Origin: an uncultured Collinsella sp.
Lineage (GTDB): Bacteria > Actinomycetota > Coriobacteriia > Coriobacteriales > Coriobacteriaceae
DNA length: 7,539 nucleotides
Direction of reading: 5' to 3'
NCBI GenBank assembly: GCA_902495265.1
Contig: CABUWR010000062.1
Location: forward strand, 1 to 7,539
The notes below the pieces were generated by a model. The model was not told where the DNA came from. It searched no databases and was given only the letters and a program-made list of their open reading frames with translations. Made by a program: the position numbers and the translations under genes. Below are positions 1 through 7,398 of this stretch, in pieces. Within the stretch, counting starts at the first letter, position 1; every line of letters starts with the position of its first letter.

Positions 1-35
1 CGCCCGGAAGGCAGTTCAATCCTGCTTTCCGGGCG
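1..35 (-). terminator. Probable rho-independent terminator of ligA
   Basis: Positions 1-14 and 22-35 form a 14-bp inverted repeat around a 7-nt loop, with a single G-U type mismatch; the stem is very GC-rich. It lies 25 nt past the ligA stop codon. On the plus strand no T-run follows the stem, so it should serve the minus strand, whose U-tract would fall outside the window and cannot be checked. It may be bidirectional with a convergent gene to the left. Confidence 0.75.
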
Positions 36-60
36 GATCTTCAATTTGGTTATCGACGCA

Positions 61-2319
<2,259 letters not shown>

Positions 2320-2436
2320 CTACTAGAGTACCACCGGTCACCATGGCGCCGAATAGCCCTTTCGAACCGCACCGAATCGGCAGCCGCCAGACCGGGGTGG
2401 ATCGCGCAATCAAACCATACCCTTGCCATTTCTAAA

Positions 2437-2467
2437 TGATCCGTTTTCCTCCGTCCCCAACGGATCA
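2437..2467. repeat. Perfect 9-bp palindrome, REP-like or operator
   Basis: The arms TGATCCGTT (2437-2445) and AACGGATCA (2459-2467) are perfect inverted repeats around a 13-nt loop that is pyrimidine-rich on the plus strand. The element sits in the ligA-htrA gap and abuts the U-tract of the htrA terminator. It has no T-run of its own on either side, so it is not a simple terminator. A dispersed intergenic palindrome (REP type) or a regulator site are the two plausible readings; the sequence alone does not decide. Confidence 0.5.
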
Positions 2468-2513
2468 ATAAGAAAAGAGGGGGCTGTCCCGCGTTGGCGG
2501 AACAGCCCCCTCT
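2466..2513 (-). terminator. Strong rho-independent terminator of htrA
   Basis: Positions 2476-2513 fold into a 20-bp stem with one internal mismatch and a GTTG loop. The outer 12 bp (AGAGGGGGCTGT with its complement) are perfect. On the minus strand the stem is followed by TTTTCTTATT, a good U-tract. It starts 26 nt after the htrA stop codon. The plus-strand side has no T-run. Confidence 0.93.
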
Positions 2514-2539
2514 GGCATCGGCATGTGCGATGCGGCTCG

Positions 2540-4000
2540 TTAGTAACCCTGGCCGTAGCCCTGGCCCTGACCTTGCTGGCCTAGCAGCTCCTCCAGGTAC
2601 TGGCGCAGCTGCTCGTCGGTAATACCGCCGTTGCCGGTGTCGGTCGCGCTGTCGTCCTGCTGCTGATTCTGCAGCTCCTCATCGGAGCCTAGCTCGACGG
2701 TGACCTTCTTCTCTTCCTTACCGCGCATGAGCGTGATCTCGACCTTCTCGCCCACCTCGTGGCTGCGCAGCGCGATGATCAGGCCGTCAGCGCTCGTAAT
2801 CTCGTCATCGCCCAGCTTGGTAATGACGTCGCCCTCCTGAATGCCGGCCTTGGCGGCGGGACCGTCCTCAACGACGCTTGCCACATACGCGCCGCTATCG
2901 GTGCTCAGCTTGTTAGTGCGGGCGTTGAGCGCATTGACACTCGAAAGCGTGGCGCCCAGATACGGATGAACCGGCGTCTTGCCGTCGATAATCTGGTCGG
3001 CGATGTTCTTGGCGTAGTTGACGGGAATAGCAAAGCCCACGCCCGAGCTGGAGCCCGAGTAGCTCTCGATAAGCGAGTTAATGCCCACGAGCTCGCCGTT
3101 GTCGTTGACGAGCGCGCCGCCGGAGTTGCCCGGGTTGATGGCGGCATCGGTCTGAATCATGTTGGCATAGATGGTGTTACCGCTGGTAGAGCTCATGGCC
3201 GTGGAACGATAGAGCGCCGACACGATACCCGTGGAGACAGACTGCTCGTTACCGAACGGCGAGCCGATGGCCATAACCCACTCGCCCACGTTGAGCTTGG
3301 AGGAGTCGCCGATCTCAATCGGCGTGAGCTTGGAGGCGTCAGCATCCTTGAGCTTGATGACGGCCAGGTCGCTCGAGGCGTCGTTGCCCACGAACTCGGC
3401 CTCATAGGTGGTGCCGTCGTCCATGGTCACCACGTACTGGTCGTAGCCATCGACCACGTGGTTGTTGGTGAGGATGTGGCCCTCGGTATCGAGCACCACG
3501 CCCGAACCGACACTGCCCGAGCTGTCCGACTCATCGGCAGACTGCGAAAGCGAGCCATTCTGGCTGCCGCTCGAAGTGGCGGTGATGGAAACGACGGAGG
3601 GCAGGGCCTTGGCAGAAACGGCCTCAGCAAGTGTGGTGTCCTCGGAGTCGATCGTGATCTTTTGCGTCGATGAACCCGAAGCGCCCGCCGTCACGGCGTT
3701 CCTGCCGCCGCCGATATCGAGCGTGCCGCTCATAATCAGTGCGATGACCAGCAGGGCGCCGCACGCACAGCCGGCGAGTGCCGTAATAAAGATCGGCAGC
3801 TTTTTGGTTTTGGTCTTGACCACTGTGTGCTTGTTTACAACCTGCTGGCCGCCCAGCGGCTGGCCGGTCTGTGTATCGTAAGCCTGCACGTAGGGAATGT
3901 TGCTGCCGGCAGGCGTCGACTCCACCTGTACACGCGGCTGCTGCTGGGTCTCGCCAGCGTTGCCCGCATCCTGAGGACGCTGGGAATCCTTCTCGCTCAT
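2540..4000 (-). CDS. htrA: Membrane-anchored HtrA/DegP-type serine protease (S1C) with PDZ domain
   Basis: This is a trypsin-like envelope protease that degrades misfolded or damaged exported proteins. The 486 residues read as follows: a polar Gln-rich cytoplasmic head (1-66); one transmembrane segment (about 69-92) preceded by KTKTKK; a Ser-rich linker; the protease domain (about 120-335); a PDZ domain (about 345-437); and a Gln/Gly/Tyr tail. The catalytic triad is complete: H181 in ILTNNHVV, D211 in SSDLAVIKL, and S293 in NPGNSGGALV. The protease should face outside the membrane. I chose the ATG at 4000 because AAAGGA lies 8 nt upstream; an in-frame TTG 13 codons earlier falls inside a hairpin and has no better SD. 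One PDZ domain and a membrane anchor match the HtrA proteins of Gram-positive bacteria rather than periplasmic DegP with two PDZ domains. Its exact substrates cannot be read from the sequence. Confidence 0.95.
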   Translation of the reverse strand: MSEKDSQRPQDAGNAGETQQQPRVQVESTPAGSNIPYVQAYDTQTGQPLGGQQVVNKHTVVKTKTKKLPIFITALAGCACGALLVIALIMSGTLDIGGGRNAVTAGASGSSTQKITIDSEDTTLAEAVSAKALPSVVSITATSSGSQNGSLSQSADESDSSGSVGSGVVLDTEGHILTNNHVVDGYDQYVVTMDDGTTYEAEFVGNDASSDLAVIKLKDADASKLTPIEIGDSSKLNVGEWVMAIGSPFGNEQSVSTGIVSALYRSTAMSSTSGNTIYANMIQTDAAINPGNSGGALVNDNGELVGINSLIESYSGSSSGVGFAIPVNYAKNIADQIIDGKTPVHPYLGATLSSVNALNARTNKLSTDSGAYVASVVEDGPAAKAGIQEGDVITKLGDDEITSADGLIIALRSHEVGEKVEITLMRGKEEKKVTVELGSDEELQNQQQDDSATDTGNGGITDEQLRQYLEELLGQQGQGQGYGQGY

Positions 4001-4008
4001 GGCTGCGA

Positions 4009-4014
4009 TCCTTT
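4009..4014 (-). promoter_or_regulatory. Ribosome binding site fixing the htrA start
   Basis: The minus strand reads AAAGGA, 8 nt before the ATG at 4000. This site decides between the ATG at 4000 and the in-frame TTG at 4039. Confidence 0.8.
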
Positions 4015-4019
4015 CGTCT

Positions 4020-4053
4020 AATAACCAAAGGCCCGCCAAACATGTGGCGGGCC
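4020..4053 (-). terminator. Terminator-like hairpin in the htrA leader
   Basis: GGCCCGCCA (4030-4038) and TGGCGGGCC (4045-4053) pair perfectly over 9 bp around a 6-nt loop. On the minus strand the stem is followed by TTTGGTTATT. It can be the end of the small-gene unit to the right, which stops at 4173. Because only about five bases separate the T-rich stretch from the htrA SD, no separate promoter fits between them. Transcripts reaching htrA therefore probably cross the hairpin, which would make it an attenuator or a leaky terminator. Confidence 0.65.
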
Positions 4054-4123
4054 ATCAATGTTCACGTTGAGTTGTACCCCAAGCTGGACAGTCCCGAGCA
4101 CTAGATGCCAAGATTTCAGCTTT

Positions 4124-4152
4124 GTTTAAGTAATACCTTGCTTGTAGGTCAA
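4124..4152 (-). promoter_or_regulatory. Candidate promoter for htrA
   Basis: On the minus strand TTGACC (4147-4152) is a good -35 box, followed after 17 nt by TTAAAC (4124-4129), a poor -10 match. It lies downstream of the 4173 stop and upstream of the leader hairpin, so it would give a leader of roughly 115 nt. The -10 is weak enough that this is only a candidate. Confidence 0.3.
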
Positions 4153-4172
4153 TTCGTTTTATTCCATTTTGT

Positions 4173-4409
4173 CTATTCGATACAACAGTCGATAGCAAAA
4201 CTCACGGCTTCGCTCTCTGGCGTGAAAAAAGTCTCTTTGCTTCTTGTTCGCGTTTTTTCATTGCCATTTTCATCTCTGACCACCGTGTCAACCACGAGCG
4301 TCAATCGCTTCCGAGCGTCCGGCAGCCCCAAGGCTTCCGCCATCCCAGCTCGCATCAAAATGGGAACTCCTGCCATCAGGCCTAAAAACTGCTTCCCATC
4401 ATTTATTCT
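4173..4409 (-). pseudogene. Downstream half of an interrupted gene, or a separate small hypothetical gene
   Basis: This open stretch of 78 codons ends in TAG at 4173-4175. It continues the reading frame of the membrane protein at 4410-4766, from which only a TGA at 4410-4412 separates it. Read through, the two would make one protein of about 197 residues. Alternatively it is its own gene, starting at the ATG at 4376 (67 aa, weak AGG 5 nt upstream) or at the ATG at 4355 (60 aa, AGGAG 11 nt upstream). The predicted part contains an amphipathic stretch with several Met residues, then a charged segment with VVDTVVRDENGN and an acidic end. I recognise no family. The base composition is AT-richer than the flanking ligA, htrA and glnA. 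A nonsense-disrupted gene is my slight preference because the codons before the first ATG also look translatable, but this is not certain. Confidence 0.45.
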
Positions 4410-4766
4410 TCATTCCCCTTGTCTACTTGATTTGGCTTTCTCGGCTGAATGGGGATATAGAACAGTCCCGTCAAGTTCCTTATCTTCCACAAAAACAAGA
4501 ATCCATTTTTCACCTGCCTTCAACCCTGCAACATATCCGGAACTTGACTTGCGACGCATATCAATCTTTTTACGGCAACCACTTGGCATCAACGCCTCAA
4601 ATTGCCCGTTATGAACATCCGATAGAGTGCGAACTTCGATCGCAACAACCGTGTCGTTTTCTCCCCCATTAGTCGCCCCTAGCAGGGACAAACTCACTGC
4701 AGCGACCAAGGCAAGGAAAAGAACCAATAGGGGTATTGCCCTTCTAATGAACTTGTCGCCATTCAC
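4410..4766 (-). CDS. Small membrane-anchored hypothetical protein
   Basis: The predicted product has 118 residues. A short basic head (KFIRR, 5-9) is followed by one hydrophobic segment (about 10-31), then a soluble domain of about 85 residues rich in short beta-like stretches, for example GYVAGLKAGEKWILVFVEDK. This order predicts an N-terminal anchor or signal peptide with the domain outside the cell; there is no lipobox cysteine at the usual place. I chose the GTG at 4766 because AAGGGGTGAT lies just upstream; the alternative TTG at 4787 has no SD and would start before that site. The SD overlaps the stop codon of the open frame upstream, an arrangement typical of translationally coupled genes. 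The TGA stop is followed in the same frame by 78 further open codons, so the protein may be truncated. I know no family for it; the function is unknown. Confidence 0.6.
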   Translation of the reverse strand: MNGDKFIRRAIPLLVLFLALVAAVSLSLLGATNGGENDTVVAIEVRTLSDVHNGQFEALMPSGCRKKIDMRRKSSSGYVAGLKAGEKWILVFVEDKELDGTVLYPHSAEKAKSSRQGE

Positions 4767-4773
4767 GAGTACA

Positions 4774-4783
4774 ATCACCCCTT
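4774..4783 (-). promoter_or_regulatory. Extended SD overlapping the upstream stop codon
   Basis: The minus strand reads AAGGGGTGAT, close to the full anti-SD complement, 7 nt before the GTG at 4766. The TGA inside it (4775-4777) is also the stop of the upstream frame, which suggests that the two genes evolved as one operon. Confidence 0.65.
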
Positions 4784-5105
4784 GCAATATGTTCCGTCGT
4801 GAGCCGTGTAAATTGATACGTCATATGGAAGAAACTGCAGCCGGTTTATCCATCCGTTCCAAACCACAAGCAGGTACTTCTTGGCATTTGAGTATGTGTT
4901 ATGCATTGCCACATAGCCCACAACCGCCATTGCGCGCCCGCTGCCATTTGACCGGAGCCTCCCAGAGAAAACATTGCCGAAACGCGCATGCGTAGGTTTT
5001 CGTCTCTTTGATAACTTCTGTTTGCGCTGGCGTTATCATTCCCGAAATCATTTTGCTCGCATCAACAACATATCCCTGTTTATACAAATCCTTGGCAGGT
5101 AACTA
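4775..5105 (-). pseudogene. Frameshifted, 5'-truncated remnant of an unknown gene
   Basis: Two minus-strand frames join into one plausible protein. The first runs from just after a TAG at 5103-5105 and includes YKQGYVVDASKMISGM; it stays coding-like to about position 4995 and then turns into a Cys/Trp/Arg-rich tail ending at 4899. The second frame is open from 5032 to the TGA at 4775 and contains AMAVVGYVAMHNTYSNAKK and KYLLVVWNGWINRL, which look like real protein. The switch falls near 4980-5000. Neither frame has a credible start with an SD at the 5' end. A 51-codon frame from the ATG at 4930 could be a free-standing small gene, but its SD is poor. The stop overlaps the SD of the next gene, which argues that this was once a working neighbour. 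I do not recognise the family; a decayed or mobile accessory gene is the likeliest explanation. Confidence 0.5.
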
Positions 5106-5134
5106 AATGATATTCGCTAGATAGTGCTATACGT

Positions 5135-5164
5135 TTGATATTGTTTTTACTGACACACTTTCAA
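5135..5164 (-). promoter_or_regulatory. Candidate promoter of the small-gene island
   Basis: On the minus strand TTGAAA (5159-5164) and TATCAA (5135-5140) are separated by 18 nt, a fair sigma-70-type match. It lies between the terminator of the response regulator and the remnant gene and is oriented toward the latter. The rest of 5106-5190 is AT-rich and I see nothing else in it. Confidence 0.35.
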
Positions 5165-5190
5165 TCGATGAAAGGTCCTCTTTTCACCCT

Positions 5191-5228
5191 AAACGAGAAA
5201 AGGGTACTGGAGAAATCTCCGGTACCCT
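5191..5228 (-). terminator. Rho-independent terminator after the response regulator
   Basis: Positions 5201-5212 and 5217-5228 form a 12-bp stem with one G-U pair and an AAAT loop. On the minus strand it is followed by TTTCTCGTTT. It begins 22 nt after the regulator's stop and closes the glnA-regulator unit. Confidence 0.88.
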
Positions 5229-5250
5229 CACATTGCCCTCTATTTATTTG

Positions 5251-5913
5251 CTAGTCCTTAAACAGATAGCCCACACCGCGGACGGTGGTGATGTGCGCCG
5301 CGATCTGCGGGCCCACCTTGGAGCGGATGCGTCGAATGTGCACGTCGACGGTGCGCGTGCCGCCGCAGTACTCAAAGCCCCACACGCGGTGCAGCAACAC
5401 CTCGCGGCTGTAGGCACGGTTGGGATGCGTCGCCAAAAAGCTCAGCAGCGAGTACTCCATCAGCGTCAGGTCGATGGGCTCGTTATCGAGTGTCACCTGG
5501 TAGGTAGCCAGGTTAATCTCGAGGTTATCGATGTTGAGCACATCGTCGGCGGCGACGGTCTCCTCCTCGCCCATCAGGCGCTGCGCGCGAGCCTTAAGCT
5601 CGTTGGGCGTCGCCGTGGGGCATACAAAGTCGGCATGCGCGTGATTCGGCAGGCGCAGGGTGCCGAGCGCCTCGTCGTCGACGATCACCAGCATGGGGAC
5701 GCCGCCGCGATCGTCAAGCCACTTGGCAATCTGATCGATGCGGTCGCTGCGAATGCCGTCGGAATCGAGGATCAGCAGGTCAAAGTCGTGCGCCGCAGTC
5801 GGCGAATCGGGGGTTGCCAGGCTCACCTCGACACCCAGGGTGGTCGTCAAGCTGCGGGCAAACTCGTGGAAGCGCGTCGTGCGCGCCATGAACAGGGCAC
5901 TCTTTTCGGACAT
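5251..5913 (-). CDS. GlnR-like atypical OmpR-family response regulator
   Basis: The product has 220 residues: an N-terminal receiver-like domain (about 4-115) and a C-terminal winged-helix DNA-binding domain (about 125-219). The second domain is typical OmpR/PhoB type and carries WGFEYCGGTRTVDVHIRR (178-195) and TTVRGVGYLF, very close to actinobacterial GlnR and RegX3. The receiver is degenerate. A single Asp (D50 in LLILDSD) stands at the phospho-acceptor position, but there is no acidic pair near the N-terminus, no Thr/Ser where the fourth strand ends (LVIVDD), and no Lys at the fifth strand (DFVCPT). GlnR, the global nitrogen regulator, has this kind of non-phosphorylated receiver with a lone D50. 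No histidine kinase gene is adjacent. The gene follows the GlnA-like gene by 50 nt without a terminator, so the two should be cotranscribed. I chose the ATG at 5913, preceded by GGAGG; a longer start at 5997 would overlap the upstream gene and lacks support. Confidence 0.9.
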   Translation of the reverse strand: MSEKSALFMARTTRFHEFARSLTTTLGVEVSLATPDSPTAAHDFDLLILDSDGIRSDRIDQIAKWLDDRGGVPMLVIVDDEALGTLRLPNHAHADFVCPTATPNELKARAQRLMGEEETVAADDVLNIDNLEINLATYQVTLDNEPIDLTLMEYSLLSFLATHPNRAYSREVLLHRVWGFEYCGGTRTVDVHIRRIRSKVGPQIAAHITTVRGVGYLFKD

Positions 5914-5918
5914 ATCGG

Positions 5919-5923
5919 CCTCC
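5919..5923 (-). promoter_or_regulatory. Ribosome binding site fixing the regulator start
   Basis: The minus strand reads GGAGG, 5 nt before the ATG at 5913. It rules in the 220-residue product over the 248-residue open frame. Confidence 0.8.
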
Positions 5924-5963
5924 AAGGAAATGAGCTCAATCGTACTGGAACAAGCCAGCGCGA

Positions 5964-7301
5964 TTAGGAGTTCGCCAGATAATGCTTGATCTCCCACTCG
6001 GTGATCGTGGACTCAAACTTATGCCACTCGTTGCGCTTCTTTTTGAGGAAGAAGCTGTGGATGTGCTCGCCGAGGGCATCCTTCATAAACTGCGAGTCCT
6101 CAAAGACGTCGAGCGCCTCTTTGAGCGAGCGCGGCAGCGGCGTGTAGCCGGCCTCGAGCATCTGACGGTCGGTGAGTTTGAGCGTCTCGGCCGTTGCCTC
6201 GGGCGGGAGCTCCAGCTTGCGCTCGATGCCGTCCAGACCAGCCGCCAGCGTGACGGCGTTGACCAGATACGGATTGGCCATGGGATCGGGACTGCGCAGC
6301 TCGATGCGCGTGGACAGCTGCTTGCCGGGCTTGTAGACCGGGATGCGGATCATGCTCGCGCGGTTGCGCAGGCCCCACGTGGCGTACTGCGGCACGGAGT
6401 CGCCGCCCGTGGTGATGCGCTTGTACGAGTTGACCGTGGGGTTGGTGATGGCGCTGATCTCGCGCGCGTGCGCCAAGATGCCGGCCATATAGTGCTTGGC
6501 GGTATCGGAGAGATGGTACTTCTCGTCGTCCTCGCCCCAAAAGACGTTGTTGCCGTCGTGGTCGAACAGCGACTGATGCAAAAACATAGCGCTGCCGTCC
6601 TCGCCCGCCAACGGCTTGGGCATAAAGGAGGCGTGGCAACCGCTCTCGTAGGCCTGCTGCTTAATGATGAGCTTGGCCGTAGTGATGGCGTCGGACATGC
6701 TCAGGGCCTCGGCATGGCGCAGGCTCATGCCATGCTGCGAGCGACCGGCGGCGTGGAAGGTGTACTCCACGGGCACGGACATCTTCTCGAGCGTGAGGAC
6801 CGTGTTGCGGCGCAGGTCGCGAGCGGCGTCGCTCACCGAAAGATCGAAGTAGCCCACGTTGTCGAGCGGCTCGGGGGTGTGCTCGTCGGGGAAGTAGTAA
6901 TACTCCAGCTCGGCACCCACGTTGAGCAGATAGCCAGCCTTCTCGGCCTTGCGGAACATGCGGCGCAGGGCATCGCGCGGATCGCCGGCAAAGGGCTTGC
7001 AATCGGGAGTGCACACATCGCAGAACACGCGGGCGACGCCGTTGTGGCTCGGGCGCCACGGCAAAATCTGGAAGGTCGAAGCATCGGGAAACGCCAGCAT
7101 GTCGGCTTCCTCGGGCGTAGCAAAGCCCTCGATGGCGGAGCCGTCAAAGCCAATACCCTCCTCAAAAGCGACTTCGAGGTCCTCGGGGCTAATGGCAAAG
7201 TTCTTGAGGCGGCCGAGAATGTCGACAAACCACAGACGAACAAAGCGGATGTCACGCTGCTCTACGGAACGGAGTACGTAATCGATGTTCTGCTGGTTCA
7301 T
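5964..7301 (-). CDS. glnA: GlnA-like protein, type I-alpha glutamine synthetase fold, possibly inactive
   Basis: The family makes glutamine from glutamate, ammonia and ATP as a dodecamer in the cytoplasm. The 445-residue length and the lack of an adenylylation segment match type I-alpha enzymes. Clear family motifs are DGSAIEGF (53-60), GAELEYYYF (129-137), FMPKP (226-230), NPTVNSYKR (287-295), RNRASMIRIP (312-321), RIELRSPDPMANPYL (332-346) and LGEH (410-413). Against the Bacillus subtilis enzyme, recalled from memory and aligning without gaps here, several active-site residues differ. Metal ligands E189, E196 and H245 are A184, G191 and F240; the flap E304 is D301 with one extra residue; the feedback R62 is T62. 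Metal ligands E131, E133 and E334 and the Arg residues of the substrate site remain. Normal catalysis is therefore doubtful; a regulatory or altered role is inferred. The ATG at 7301 has AAAGGGGAG upstream. The GlnR-like gene follows. Confidence 0.93.
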   Translation of the reverse strand: MNQQNIDYVLRSVEQRDIRFVRLWFVDILGRLKNFAISPEDLEVAFEEGIGFDGSAIEGFATPEEADMLAFPDASTFQILPWRPSHNGVARVFCDVCTPDCKPFAGDPRDALRRMFRKAEKAGYLLNVGAELEYYYFPDEHTPEPLDNVGYFDLSVSDAARDLRRNTVLTLEKMSVPVEYTFHAAGRSQHGMSLRHAEALSMSDAITTAKLIIKQQAYESGCHASFMPKPLAGEDGSAMFLHQSLFDHDGNNVFWGEDDEKYHLSDTAKHYMAGILAHAREISAITNPTVNSYKRITTGGDSVPQYATWGLRNRASMIRIPVYKPGKQLSTRIELRSPDPMANPYLVNAVTLAAGLDGIERKLELPPEATAETLKLTDRQMLEAGYTPLPRSLKEALDVFEDSQFMKDALGEHIHSFFLKKKRNEWHKFESTITEWEIKHYLANS

Positions 7302-7340
7302 GTCGCTCCCCTTTCTTTCGGGCGGGTTTCGACTGGTCTA

Positions 7341-7360
7341 TATCGCAGATACTATCGCAG
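7341..7360 (-). repeat. Direct repeat in the glnA promoter region
   Basis: On the minus strand CTGCGATA occurs twice with a 12-bp period (7353-7360 and 7341-7348), 40-60 nt before the glnA-like start. Weak -10-like hexamers, TAGTAT and TATAGA, overlap the copies. It may be an operator or a chance duplication around the promoter; no good -35 is visible. Confidence 0.4.
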
Positions 7361-7366
7361 AAAAAT

Positions 7367-7382
7367 GTTTCCGCAGGGTTAA
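7367..7382 (-). promoter_or_regulatory. Candidate GlnR binding half-site (TTAAC-n6-GAAAC)
   Basis: The minus strand carries TTAAC (7378-7382), six bases, then GAAAC (7367-7371). This fits the actinobacterial GlnR element TnAC-n6-GaAAC and also the AC-n9-AC form reported for mycobacteria. It lies 66 nt before the glnA-like ATG. Only one complete a/b pair is present, whereas strong sites often have two. Its position before a gene that carries a GlnR-like regulator in the same operon makes autoregulation plausible. Confidence 0.45.
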
Positions 7383-7398
7383 AGCGTATCAAGCGCTC

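Noticed and set aside
2759..3673. 304-codon plus-strand frame opposite htrA
   Set aside because: Same shadow effect; the minus strand has the full catalytic triad and PDZ domain.
4410..4412. TGA as a selenocysteine or recoded codon
   Set aside because: No convincing hairpin follows the TGA, the protein is not of a known selenoprotein type, and TGA is used as a normal stop at 4775 nearby.
4105..4614. 169-codon plus-strand frame across the AT-rich island
   Set aside because: It is Ser/Leu/Pro/Phe-rich with no SD and no domain, as expected for the reverse of the minus-strand genes. The minus reading has an SD, an anchor segment and operon-like overlap. It is the least certain rejection, since both strands are open here.
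5982..7382. 466-codon open frame on the plus strand opposite the glnA-like gene
   Set aside because: Antisense shadow caused by GC-rich third positions; no recognisable motif, and the minus strand carries a clear GlnA family protein.
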